From Spongilla lacustris (taxonomy: Eukaryota > Porifera > Demospongiae > Spongillida > Spongillidae), in assembly GCA_949361645.1 (NCBI GenBank), contig OX442418.1:9389821-9453820 (forward strand): DNA of 64,000 nucleotides. The letters run 5' to 3'. Of this stretch, positions 33,524 through 44,073 are shown in pieces (the stretch's first letter is position 1; each line of letters begins with the position of its first letter). A model generated the notes under the pieces. It saw only the letters and a program-made list of their open reading frames with translations, did no database searches and was not told the origin of the DNA. The position numbers and the translations under genes are program-made.

Positions 33524-35100
33524 TCACACCACGCTAATTTGGTTGAAGCAAGTTGAATTGAGACTTTTAAGCACAGTTTCTCCACTTGCACATTTTTGTA
33601 ACATTTCCATACATTCTGTCTTGCTGAATCCACGCAGACCACGAAAGTTGCTTCCTTTGCAGTCCACCTTTGGTGCTGCAATTCCTTTGACTTTCATCTT
33701 TTCAAATGCTGTTACAATAGCCCTATACAATTCATAGTTTTTGTTGCTCAAAGTGGAGAGCATGAATACCATGTTGTCCTCCAACTGCTTCTTCTACCAG
33801 ATAAAAAAAATTGTGGACACATTTTAAATCATACATGTAGCTACAATACAACTTACAGTCATCAAAAGTGTGCTAGCACACGAACTTTTACATTCGCTGT
33901 TTTTTCTGGAGGTTCTTCCGTTAACGATTTTTTGCCATAGCATACAGCTGTAATCGACAAAGGTGAACCTTAGTGCAGAAAATATTTATATAAGTATGAG
34001 GAAAATACATCATGAATTTTATACCTTTTCCTGCGTTGTCATTTTACAGGTGAAATCAGTTGCACGATTATGCCGAAGGGCTAAATGCTGTGCCTGTTCA
34101 TTGGTCATACGAGAATACACACTCACTCGCCATGATGAGAACTGAGGGTCTTGTCTCAAATTGTCGTTTTCATTTAACAATTGTTGCAGAGCTATTCTCG
34201 AATGATTTCCTCCAATGGTTTCATATGTGAAAGCTTCTGGATGTTTAGAATCAAATTGTTCATCATCCCTTAGCCTAACAATTGCAATCATTGGGGCAAC
34301 GTGACTTGTTCTGTTTTCATACATCTCCAACTTTAAACTGGCTATGAAGTGTTCATTAGGATCACGAATGCTGCGCTCCTTCCTTGGTGACAATAGGCAG
34401 CTAATAGGTAAGGCATAGTTTCCTGTAGAATAATTGGTATAATGTGTGTGATAGTGAGGATGTACATGGTGTGTGACATTGGGGTGTGTACATGGCGTAG
34501 ATGGGGTGTGAGAGTGGGTGTAACAGAGGGATGTACATAGTGTGTGACACTGAGGATGTACATGATGGTATGTACTTGTGTGAGGAGGCATGTGTCACAG
34601 TCATGTGTGTGACAGTGAGATCGATGTACATGCTGTGTGTGTGACAGTGGGGATGTACACTCGTAGGATGTTCATAGTGTGTGACAGAGGGTGTGGATGG
34701 TGTGTGTGACAGTGAGAATGTGCATGGCTAGATGGTGTGTGTGACAGTGCACACTGTAACTAAAATGGTTGCTAAGGCAAACCTTACATTGTGTAGACAA
34801 CATGTGAAACCATAAATGTCACACTAAAATTAAATTGGTTGCCACTATATTTAAACTGGCTGATATGTCAAACCAAAATTTGGTTTCACGTGTTGACTAC
34901 ACAGTGTAAACCAACTTGGTTTGCCCTAGCAACCATTTTATTTACAGTGCATGCATGCATGCATGGGGATGTTTATGGTGTGTATGATATACAAGGTGTT
35001 TGTGACACTGATATGTGTGAAAGTGGGGATGGACATGGTAGGATGTTCATAGTGTGTGGCAATGAGAATGTACATGTTGCCTGTGAATGGGGATGTAAAT

Positions 35101-35161
<61 letters not shown>

Positions 35162-35522
35162 CAATGACGTGTACACAATGGGGTGTACATGGTGTGTGAC
35201 AGTGGGATGTTCATGGTGTGCAGGAGAGTTCTATGGTGTAGATGGTAGTGGGGATGTATATGGTGTGCATATATGACATATGTGACAGTTTCTGAGAAAA
35301 TTGTCCCTCGCATATACAATTTTATATATACAGGGTGTGTGTGACTAATGTGCACATTGTATACATACCGAGAAAGCAGGATTCAAGTCCTTTGTCAAAA
35401 TGATCAGGCATATCAACTTCTGTGTCAATTTTCCTCCGTTTTGGTTGCAATGATGATGCACCTACAGTACATTGATCTTCTCGTTGGCTACTTCCTGATT
35501 GTTTGGATGGGCTTGGTCTCAT
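33524..35522 (-). CDS. Three-exon gene with ParB/sulfiredoxin-like motif
   Basis: Exons 35522-35369, 34422-34025 and 33793-33524 (minus) join in consistent phases (1, then 0) with good signals: donor CTTTCTCG|GTATGT, acceptor ATTCTACAG, donor GGAAAAG|GTATAA, acceptor TATCTGGTAG. The 273-residue product begins MRPSPSKQSGSSQRED, with a basic PKRRKID segment (possible nuclear signal, residues ~30-36). The middle has VAPMIAIVRLRDDEQF, then ETIGGNHSRIALQQLL at about residues 121-136. That GGNHxR-xA pattern before a helix resembles the phosphate-binding motif of the ParB/sulfiredoxin fold (GxHRxxA). ALRHNRATDFTCKMTTQEK and a helical C-terminus follow. In bacteria such folds bind or hydrolyse CTP or act as nucleases; its role here is unknown. 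Related multi-copy proteins are, from memory, common in cnidarian genomes and may be transposon-linked. Intron 1 is packed with repeats. Confidence 0.6.
34430..35290. repeat. GT-rich VNTR region with (GT)n, inside intron 1
   Basis: Irregular units of ~30-45 bp such as GTGTGTGACAGTGAGGATGT and GTACATGGTGTGTGACA flank a MITE (34752-34949). A pure (GT)~29 run lies at 35103-35160. All small ORFs here are low complexity. Confidence 0.9.
34752..34949. mobile_element. 198 bp MITE, ~70 bp inverted arms
   Basis: CACTGTAACTAAAATGGTTG at the left pairs with CAACCATTTTATTTACAGTG at the right, through CTAGGGCAAACC / GGTTTGCC and CACATGTTGTCTACAC-like segments. Lies inside the VNTR intron of the ParB-like gene. 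Confidence 0.9.
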
Positions 35523-35834
35523 AACTAAAATAAAATTGTGGCAGAAGAACAAAACCTTCTCAAGGAAAAGAGATCACAGCAGTCCAAGACTCAATTCCAG
35601 CTGCAGACCAAGTATTGCAGTCACCAGATCAGATTTCACTCATGATAACTGAACCAGCCAATGTAACTGCCTAATTCCAGGTGCCAATATTTATAGTGCC
35701 TTGATAATTTAAGCAGTTGCACATGTGCTGTAATGGAGAAACAATACATGTACATTAAATTAGTACTCATAGCACTGTAATCAATACTACGCACATTCCA
35801 AAACATCAAAAAACACCATTGTGCACTAAGTTTA

Positions 35835-36195
35835 ATGAATCCTCATTATGTAACAATATTGCATGCCCTATAATTTCAACAGGACTAAATTGCTGCTTAC
35901 TATTAGTAATGATTTTGCAAGCCCTGAAACTTCAACAGGACCAAATAGGCAGTACTTAATATTATGTAAAGTATTTTGCAAGCCCTGAAATTTCAACTGG
36001 ATCATAGCCTGCTTACTATTATGCTTCCTAATTTGCAAGCCATGACGTTTCTACAGAACCATAAGCCTAGTTTACTATTATGTAAGGATTTTGCAAGTCC
36101 AGAAATTTCAACTAGACCAAATACTACATGTAAATGTATGTAAAGAATTTGCAAGCCTTGAAATTTCTACAGAACCAATAGCCTGCTAACAATTA
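35835..36195. repeat. ~60 bp minisatellite, six degenerate copies
   Basis: Units contain TTTTGCAAGCCCTGAAA, TTCAACAGGACCAAATA and TTACTATTATGTAA. Copies begin near 35845, 35908, 35966, 36023, 36080 and 36140. Non-coding; lies between the divergently placed ParB-like gene and the 36272 exon. Confidence 0.88.
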
Positions 36196-36271
36196 TAGAT
36201 CACAGTGTTTATTATAATTTGCAATTCTCATTGTGCAATTTGTACTGCGTGCATTTTGTTTTTAAATGTAG

Positions 36272-36637
36272 GCACACTGTGGCAATGGATCAACTGATCA
36301 AGAGGCAAAGTTGCAAAATCATGTTGTGTCTGAGGAAGTAATTCCACTTTGTGTTGGACAGTTTGTGGCTTGCAAACTAAAGAAATTTGAGGATGAAAAA
36401 CCACAAATTGGACAAGTGATTTCTTTATTGGATGGAGTAAAGATAGTTATTGAGTGGTGGGCTGGAAGCGATTCATCGATGTGGGTAAAGTGGAAAATCA
36501 GAGGGGTTACACAAGTGGAAGAAATGGACATCCGAAGTATATTGAAAAACAGAATTAATCTCACTAAAACGAACAGGCTAACAAAAACTGATGTCCAAGA
36601 GCTGAAAATGCTCTACACTGCTGCAATCTTTGTGTAA
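36272..36637 (+). CDS. Terminal exon of a Trp-rich (chromo/Tudor-like?) protein
   Basis: An acceptor TTTTTAAATGTAG at 36271 opens an in-phase exon of 121 residues to the TAA at 36635-36637. It starts AHCGNGSTDQEAKLQNHVV. The core has the look of a small beta barrel: VGQFVACKLKKFEDEKPQIG, QVISLLDGVKIVIEWWAG, then SSMWVKWKIRG, followed by a helical end (LTKTDVQELKMLYTAAIFV). The W-x-G-x(4)-MWVKW pattern suggests an SH3-like fold of the chromo/Tudor type. This is inference from pattern only. Upstream exons were not found; the minus-strand ParB-like gene begins 750 bp to the left, so either the two overlap or the 5' part was lost. I recall similar tails on transposon-linked proteins of cnidarians, but cannot confirm it here. 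Confidence 0.45.
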   Translation, partial: AHCGNGSTDQEAKLQNHVVSEEVIPLCVGQFVACKLKKFEDEKPQIGQVISLLDGVKIVIEWWAGSDSSMWVKWKIRGVTQVEEMDIRSILKNRINLTKTNRLTKTDVQELKMLYTAAIFV

Positions 36638-37699
36638 ACCTATGTACATGTATTCATTTATGTACAACTTTGGAAAGTTAATAACATGTTTGAATGGTCA
36701 TTTTTAAGCAATTGCATTTTAAATTATGAAGAAACTGTTCAAGTTGCTTCTGGTTGTTGCATAGGTTTCATACTGGACCAGTTGCATGTACTATGCAATT
36801 ACCTCTGTTTGAACAATTCCTAATAGTATTACTATGGCATTCAACAAGAAGCTTGCTCTGTGAAGAAAACATTGCTTTTATTAAGATAACTGCAAGAAAA
36901 CTGTGAAAATTTACTAGTGGCTGATTACTTTCTCATGTTTGGTATGCTTAGTAATTGGAGATTTCAGTGTGTAATTGGAAGAGGTTATTACATTTACGTA
37001 ACGCGCAAAACATGGATTAGCCTGCGCAAACCCAGGTCCTGGATCCATGGTTTGTGGTACAAACCATGGATTGGCCGCGCAATCTTGGGATTGCTCATCA
37101 CTCCCGCTTCCAAAAGGGTTAAAGGGTTTAGCGATGAGGTGATCGAGACATCAGGTGCTGCTGTTCTGCCCAAGAACCAGTTAGGTTAAGATGTCGGCTG
37201 GGCGAGACTTGCTGTGGTCATGTTGTCTACTTCCACTTGGACCCCTATGTGATGTGTGCACCAACCTTGTAAGTGACTTCGTGGTGGCCACAAACAACTC
37301 TTAAGCTGTTGTGGCACAAAACAACATCGCCACCCCCTTTGCATGTCATGGCATGATGCCCAAGAGGATCCAGCTGGTGGTCAGGGCAGTAAGGAAAATG
37401 TAGCTGTGATGTTGTGTCCATCCCAAACCACCATTATAAAGCAACCTGGAACTCGTCTGGCTCCAAGCTAAGGTTAAGACCCCTGGATGGAATTACGGTT
37501 AGCCACAAGGAAGCATAACATGATGCAACTAATAGTTGACGAGCACCGTTGGCCAGGGTGGGGATGAGACACAACTGGTCAAATTGATGGTCATCAATTC
37601 TGGACGATGTCTTTTTGACACTCCAGAAGAGACTCTTCAGAGATGGAACTTGCAGGTGGAACCAAGCTATTGAATAAGGTGACAGCTTGTAAGGTGAAC
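36638..37699. other. No gene recognised
   Basis: Holds the palindrome ATCCATGGTTTGTGGTACAA / ACCATGGAT near 37041-37069 flanked by GCGCAA words, and otherwise unique sequence that may be decayed LINE DNA. Confidence 0.4.
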
Positions 37700-38165
37700 T
37701 TATCCAGTGGAGCTGAACAACTTACTTTGTTTACTTAGGACAAAATAAGCAGCGGAGCAATGTAAAGCCAACCTATGGAGGCCTAGACCACCCCTACTAA
37801 GGCTCTGCTGAACTTGAAGTAACTCAGAGTCAGAAGGATCAATTGCAACACAATCACAAATGTGACGATGAACCTCCACATCAAACAATGCTAGGCCTTC
37901 AGGCACATGGGCAGGTGGAGTGGAACGAGCTAAATGGACCAGCTTACAAAAGGTGGCACAATGATGCAAGATGAGTGCAATTTGAGGATCTAATGAACCC
38001 ACCTCTTTATCTGGGGCAGCAATTTGACTGCCTTGGCTCGCTTTTGAGCGAGGAATTTGGCACAAAATATTGCATCCCCAATAGGAGCACCCAGGATCTC
38101 AAAGTTAGGTTCATGAAACACGATTATGTCAGCTGGAAAGCCCTCCATGTCACCTTGATAAAAGA
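37700..38165 (-). pseudogene. LINE reverse-transcriptase fragment (RT end/thumb)
   Basis: Minus strand. 38160-38010 encodes DMEGFPADIIVFHEPNFEI and LGAPIGDAIFCAKFLAQKRA, then a stop and a shift. 38065-37700 encodes GSLDPQIALILHHCATFCKL, VHLARSTPP, ALFDVEVHRH and LSRGGLGLHRLALHCSAAYF. This ordered set is the post-catalytic RT region of a LINE lineage frequent in sponges and other invertebrates (recalled pattern). It is 5' truncated and frameshifted near 38010, so inactive. The same lineage supplies the C-terminal part at 44074-44934, but the two are separate insertions, because the order on the strand is wrong for one element. Confidence 0.7.
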
Positions 38166-39043
38166 GTTAACATTTGGACATTGATATATAGCCCCAAGGA
38201 GGGCTGCTGAATATGATGGATAGCATGCTTCACTGCATCCTATTTGATACCCTTAATTAAATAGAACACTTTCCTGTGATGGTTTTAAAAGGCCCAGTGG
38301 CTTTGATTCGCTTGAATCCAGCATATAGGCGCCCACTATAACAGCCATATTTGTCAAAAAGGAAATCAGGGAGCTAGTTTGTCGGGTAGTAGCGCTTATA
38401 AATGGGACTAGTAGGCCTACCGACCGTTTGACGTTTTGGGTGAAGTTGCACTTGGACGCTGACTCTGTGATGTACTCTGTTCACCAGCCAGCATTTAATA
38501 GCAACATGTGACAAGTATTTTTCGTCATTTAGGCAGCATTCTAATAACACCATCGTGCTAGCCATGTCAGTAAAATGATGTATGTGGAAGATTTTTTATG
38601 ACAGTGTCAACAACAAGGTCATGTATTACATATGTTAAAAAAAAAAAAACTCTTACTGTACAGAGAAAATTGTTAATTTCATAGTTATACTTGTATGTGT
38701 GTATGTTTTTCAAATATAGATTCAGCATTCTTTGAATGTCTTCCATGGTCTACGGGTGCAGGGTTCAGAGCCTGCAAGTGTCCCCTTTCCAGTTCTCAAA
38801 ACACTACGACAATCTAACCTATATAGTAGCCTCAAGTGTGTGTTCAAGTTTTATCTACAAGGTTAATCGCCGATGATTGGATAGGTATGGACCAATCTTG
38901 CTCTTCAGAGCCAATCAGAGGAGAGGGGGGCATTTCGGTTGGCTGGCGATTGCAGTGGTGAATATGCAGTAGGCCTATGGGAGGGGCCGGGCAGCTGCTG
39001 CTGAGACCCTAGCAAAAAATTATTTATGAGTTAAGAATATGCA
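38166..39043. other. No gene recognised
   Basis: A-run at about 38638-38650; otherwise unique DNA. No exon with splice support found. Confidence 0.45.
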
Positions 39044-39370
39044 CGAAATTGGGACCAAGAACTTATTAAGAAACCCTTAGGATCTGATAAGTTTCTTTAC
39101 AGATTCTTAAAGTTATTGTAAAAAGGAACTTAGAGAATTCTTACAAGATCCTATAACTTTTTCGTAATAGTAATCTTATAAGACGCAAGAAATTGGGACC
39201 AAGATCTTATTAAGAAACCCATAGGATCTTATTAGATTCTTATAGGTTTCTTACAGATTCTTAAAGTTATCTTAAAGGAAGTTATAGAATTCTTACAAGA
39301 TCCTATTACTTTTTCTACAGTGATCATATATAAGATGCAAGAAATTGGGACCAAGATCTTATTAAGAATT
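39044..39370. repeat. ~150 bp tandem repeat, 2.2 copies
   Basis: GAAATTGGGACCAAGA recurs at 39046, 39190 and 39340, each followed by TCTTATTAAGAA and, 70 bp later, CAGATTCTTAAAGTTAT. Rich in AAGATC/GATCTT words. Lies 250 bp past the actin-like stop codon. Confidence 0.9.
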
Positions 39371-39617
39371 AATACGTACAATTTTCAGGAGCAACAATAT
39401 ATTGCTCACAAAATCATGAATTGTAGTGTTATAATGTTGTATATAAAAATATAATGTAGTTAGTTGTCTAGAATTGAACAAGTAACTGGTGCATGTCCTA
39501 TTGATCTGACCACAAGCATTATACATATAGCAGGCATTGGCTGCACTCGGCAAAATGTAGGACTGTCATGTACATGTACCTAGATTGATACATGTATATG
39601 CAAAAAAAACTCATCTT

Positions 39618-41352
39618 TCAAAAACACTTCCTATGAACAATGGATGGACCAAATTCATCATATTCCTGCTTGGAGATCCACATTGGCTGGAAGGTTGACA
39701 GAGAGGCCAAAATGGAACCACCAATCCAAGCACTGTACTTGCAGTCAGGAGGGGCTATGATGTTCATTTCTAAGGTAGCTTGTGCCAGGGCTGTGATCTC
39801 CTTCTGCATCCTTTCTGCAAATCCAGGAAACAGGGTGCTGCCACCAGACAAAACAACATTTTCAAACAAGTTTCTTTTTATATCAATATCACACTTTATG
39901 ACGGAGTAGTATGCATTATCTTGAATACCTTGACATGACATGCCAATATATGAAGGATTGAACAGGGCCTCTGTAGCCATAAACTGTTCATTGCCAATGG
40001 AGATGATTTGACCGTCAGGAAGCTCATAGCTCTTCTCAAATTTGCAACTCTGAGTAGCTTCATGCATTTCCTGTCTAATATCTTGAGCAACATAGCACAT
40101 AGTTTCCTTCACCTTGCTAAAAATTTCATGAAGTCGACATCCGTACTGTGATATGAAACTGTACTTGCATGACAACAGTCTTTCCAGATGATGAGTAAGG
40201 TCTCTACCTGCAATGTCCAGGCGACGTACAGCGTGTGGAAGAACATAACCCTCAAAAATGGGCACTGTATGTGAAACAGTATGACCACAGTCAATGACCA
40301 TACCAGTGATACGGCCAGTGGAGTGTAATGACAGCACTGCAGGACTGGCTGCATACATGCCAGGTATGTTGAAGTGCTCAAACATAATCTGAGTCATCTT
40401 CTCTCGGTTTGCCTTTGGGTTCAAGGGAGGTTCGGTTAGGAGAATGTGATGTTCCTCTGGGGCCACTCTAAGCTCATTGTAGAAAGTGTGATGCCAGATC
40501 TGAAGTTGAAAAAAAAAATCCAATAGTTTGCACCTGAGAAATTAACAAAATTCATATTTTAGTGTGCGCAGTAATAATTGCGTACATTTCAGTATGAATA
40601 AAAGGCTATGAGGGTCAGGCATGCATTTGTACATGTATACAGCACATGGGGATAATGGTGGCGTGACTCCAACACGGTTACGCTTTTTAAAAAGAACATA
40701 GGTTTCACCAAATCATGCACATTAAAGTCAATTTCACACCGTGACGTAATATAAGACAAACGATGAGTTTCGCTGTAGTGACGTCGACGTTAAAGGGTAT
40801 ATTCCTCCAATACTAAAGTCAGCTATGCATGCTTTCAATACTTTATAGCACAAGTACTGGAGGAATACAAAAAATTCAAGGGAAATCGCTTGTCGAATAT
40901 CTAAAGTGGCGTAGCGAAGACAGGGGGGACCCCCGCTCCCCCGGTATTCGGATTTGGCCAAGGGCAAGAGGTGCATGGTCTTAACATCGGGGGGGGGGGG
41001 GGGGGGGGGCGCCCTTAGTGCATTATGCCCCCGGGGGCCCAATACCCTCGCTACGCCACCGAATATCTATTTATGGGGACAGCGGCCAATATACATTGCT
41101 CACCTTTTCCATATCGTCCCAGTTTGTTACATGACCGAATTCAATGGGGTGTTTGGCAGTAATAAGGAGTTCGCTCTTGCTGCTGACCACATCTCCAATG
41201 TAGACGTCTTTACTACCCTCTGTCTCTTCCTTGCTGCTGACGATGGAAGGAAATACTACGCTTGGGGTATCTTCACCGGCCAAGCCTGCCTTGATCGTTC
41301 CAGAGCCATTGTCAACTACAATACTAGTCCCTGGCCCAACGTGTGAATCCAT
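39618..41352 (-). CDS. Divergent full-length actin-family protein
   Basis: Two exons, 41352-41104 and 40499-39618, with donor GAAAAG|GTGAGC and acceptor TTTTCAACTTCAG. The product is 376 residues, the normal actin length, and ends with the canonical [15 protein letters not shown]. Actin motifs are clear: [17 protein letters not shown] (11-27 region), [20 protein letters not shown], and [17 protein letters not shown]. Several residues conserved in conventional actins differ. The DNase-binding loop is shortened and replaced ([14 protein letters not shown]). His73 is Phe (IEFGH). Gln137 is Pro (AASPAVLSL). The second phosphate loop DSGDG is DCGHT, losing Asp157. These suggest impaired ATP hydrolysis and polymerisation: an actin-like protein or specialised paralog rather than a cytoskeletal actin. 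Start chosen at MDSHVG; in-frame ATGs exist upstream. The frame is intact throughout. Confidence 0.88.
40904..41059. mobile_element. 156 bp insertion with 10 bp target duplication in the actin intron
   Basis: CGAATATCTA occurs at 40894-40903 and 41060-41069. The insert has terminal inverted repeats GTGGCGTAGCGA / TCGCTACGCCAC and an internal run of about 20 G next to CCCCCGGGGGCCC. It is non-autonomous and probably young, because the duplication is perfect. Confidence 0.88.
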
Positions 41353-41847
41353 ATCCAAGGGAATTTTGGGTGGAGTTGCTGATATATTCATGAACCTAAA
41401 AATAGCTGCTGCAGATGACGTAATGTTTGTGTTCGGTGGTAGCATGCATTTACAAATCATTGTCGGAATTTACACCCTATCGAATGATCCCCCAGTACTA
41501 GTAGTAGCAAGCCCGTAGCCAGAAAGTATCATGGCGTTGGGGGGATCGATTAATAGAACTGCGCGACTTTTGAAAGCGGGAGAAGGGGGGGCGCGTCCCC
41601 TCGCGATTGGCCACGTACATACGAGTACGGAGAGGGGAGAAGGCCGCCATTGCTCGATACGAAAAGCTGGGATGCTATCATGCAGCTTCGGGCCTGATGC
41701 AAAGTTTTTATAGTACGATACCTGGAGGGGGCGGACCCCCTGACCCCTGGCTAACGCATCGACTTTAGAGATAGTGTTTCGCCTATAACGAACCGGAGGG
41801 CAAATTCATTGGTAGTTATTTTGAAGCTTTGCCTCCACCCCTACCAT
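41353..41847. other. Upstream of actin-like gene; G-rich block
   Basis: The presumed promoter side of the minus-strand actin-like gene. Contains GGGGGGGCGCGTCCCC (41586) and GGAGGGGGCGGACCCCCTGA (41722), palindromic GC blocks like those at 40920 and 51460. No TATA box is convincing. Confidence 0.4.
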
Positions 41848-42060
41848 AAATACTCTTAAGATCTTATTAAGGATTAGTAAGAATATTGTAAAAACTCATA
41901 AGAAAACGTGTAAGAAAGAGTAAGCGTTTTAAGATCCTAAAGCCCTATAAGATTCCTAAAAGGAAACTATACTATATAGGGAAAAAATGAATCTTGTAAG
42001 AATTGGAAAAAAACAGGAATCTTATAAGAATATGCATTTTAGGATTCGAATAAATAGGTT
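41848..42060. repeat. AAGATC-rich degenerate repeat
   Basis: Words CTTAAGATCTTATTAAGG, TAAGATCCTAAAG and AATCTTATAAGAA resemble the 39044-39370 array, so related repeat DNA brackets the actin-like gene on both sides. Confidence 0.6.
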
Positions 42061-42423
42061 TTCCACAAGCATATGTCTGCATCATATACATCCTAATACC
42101 CAAAGTTGATTCATATGGACTTAAAACCAGGTCACGGAATTCTTTCTTATGAAACATAGTTTTTAGCCACACGAAAGGTGCAATAAAGTAGTATACAGCC
42201 ATGCAACAGCTAGCTTGATATTCTAATTACAAAGCATCCATACCTTAACAGGTACAGACAAACCATGTCCATGTACATGACAGAAACACACTCCCAACCC
42301 ACCATAACCAGCAAACACTCTCATATGCATCTCACCACAGAGAACACCTCATCCAATGTGGAATGACAGCCGTGCAACAGCTAATATGGATGCCATTTCT
42401 GTTGAGAAAAAGTTTTTTTTTTT

Positions 42424-42636
42424 TTAAATGTATCCAAGTTCTTTTCCACATTTAGAGGCAAATGTTATTACATTGCAAACTTTGAGCATTTGTACCTCTT
42501 CCGAACGATAAAGATTGTTGCAGCTATCATTAGGACACACAACATATTTCTCCTTTTTAATGTCACATATTGTAGCATTCTTGAAAACACCATAAAGTGT
42601 AGTTGGAAAAACATGGTATATAGATTTTCCTATCAA
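42424..42636 (-). pseudogene. Transposase-associated zinc-ribbon fragment
   Basis: Minus-strand frame with FPTTLYGVFKNATICD, KKEKYVVCPNDSCNNLYRSE and a later FASKCGKELGYI before the stop. A KYVVCP-x2-4-C-x2-LY...CG arrangement is what I remember from the cysteine module preceding the catalytic domain in KDZ/Plavaka-type transposase proteins of invertebrates. No catalytic part follows, so this is a fragment. The upstream exon at 42758-42945 may belong to it. Confidence 0.4.
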
Positions 42637-42757
42637 TGTAAATCACGTTGCAGATACATAGCATGGCGGATTGTGCGGACAATTTGTACTTGATATAAAT
42701 TTCAACAAGGAAGGTACAAACCAAATTTAATGTAGATCTTTTATTTTGCACTGCAAC

Positions 42758-42945
42758 TCAGTGTTCTCTAACTAGACTCCTATCCTCAGTGTCATCAATA
42801 TCACCATTACCAATACCATCAACTCCATGATGATCATCATCATCATGAGTAGAATTATTACTATCAATATCATCACCATCAATTGCCTCCACAACAGATG
42901 AACCATTGCTCACAGGCTGATTTATATCACCACAATCAAGTTCAT
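42758..42945 (-). CDS. Acidic Asp/His-rich exon
   Basis: Minus strand, acceptor TGTATAAACAG, then 61 residues to a TGA: ELDCGDINQPVSNGSSVVEA, then DGDDIDSNNSTHDDDDHHGV and DIDDTEDRSLVREH. The (GAT)n-like repeats inflate the Asp content. A separate 51 bp exon-like piece (43054-43004, acceptor TTTTTAG, donor GTAAAT) reads DEYFEWFPDHYHE-stop in the phase that matches this exon's entry. Both could be alternative last exons, possibly of the transposase-derived protein. No function is assigned. Confidence 0.35.
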
Positions 42946-44073
42946 CTGTTTATACATGTACATTTAAAGCATGCGTTTATATAAATCCTAATAATGAATT
43001 TACCTGACTTGCTTCACTCATGATAATGATCTGGAAACCATTCAAAGTATTCATCTAAAAAGAAAAGAAATTAGACTGAGAAGAAGAGGCTATATATTGA
43101 CAGTCACCAGATACATGAGATATGGTACTTGGGGTTAGCATTTCCTTGTCTTGGCAATTCATTATAGTAACATCTAATGCATATAGAAAATAAGCATGCT
43201 TACATTCACCATGTATGAATGGCAGCAAAGTTGACTCATAAACAGTAACATTTATTCATTCTCTATTCAAATGATATAAAAATGACAAAAATCCATCCAA
43301 TTTCTGACCAATACACTGCAGCTTTGTAACTGCTCTGTAATACGTATATAAGGGATTGGTTGTCACATGGACTATTAATTTCATTTATTGAACCCCAATA
43401 AAAGTAACACACAAATGCATATTGTGGCACAGGTTATGGTGGATATTTGGGTACAAATTTACGAAGCGGCAGTAATCATTAGTAAGGCTGAGGAACTGTC
43501 GTAGTTGTTTTAAGTTGTGGGGTATACTGGGTACTCGATCATTGCCGTCAATTTATCCAGGTCTGCTTTAAGGTAAGAAATCCTCGTGTTTGGAAAATAT
43601 TTACTCTAAGTAATTTTACTTCTAGGTGCACCTAAAAACACTTACATGTACCTTAGCCGTTCACCTACGTTTATAGGTGGTATATGTATTCCAGTGCACA
43701 CATTCAGTCAGTGTTCTCACAATGCCTGCAGTGTGATTTTGATGACACAATTTCGATCAATGTGGAAAAATAGCCAAAAAGCTCATTTTGACCTCTTGAT
43801 AGGCTTGCAGAATGAATCATGTTCATTCATTACTGTCTGTAATCCATTTCATCAGCCATCTTAGCTTTCTTCTTTTTCACTTGTGAAGACTCGACATATA
43901 GGACCCAATGTGCCTTATTTTACTGGTTTGTGCTAATCAGTGCACATGATAGGTTTTCTGGTCAAACATGACAAATATCGCTAATACTTTTACTTAGGAA
44001 ATTACATTACATGAAGTAACATTTTACTATACTAACTGTGACCTACTCACAACTGTTTATTAAAACACTATGA
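42946..44073. other. No gene recognised beyond the 43.0 kb exon-like piece
   Basis: AT-rich sequence. A 72-codon plus-strand frame at 43646 lacks motifs and splice signals. Confidence 0.4.

Noticed and set aside
34401..35355. His/Thr-rich ORFs on both strands
   Set aside because: GT-rich VNTR and (GT)n in intron 1 of the ParB-like gene.
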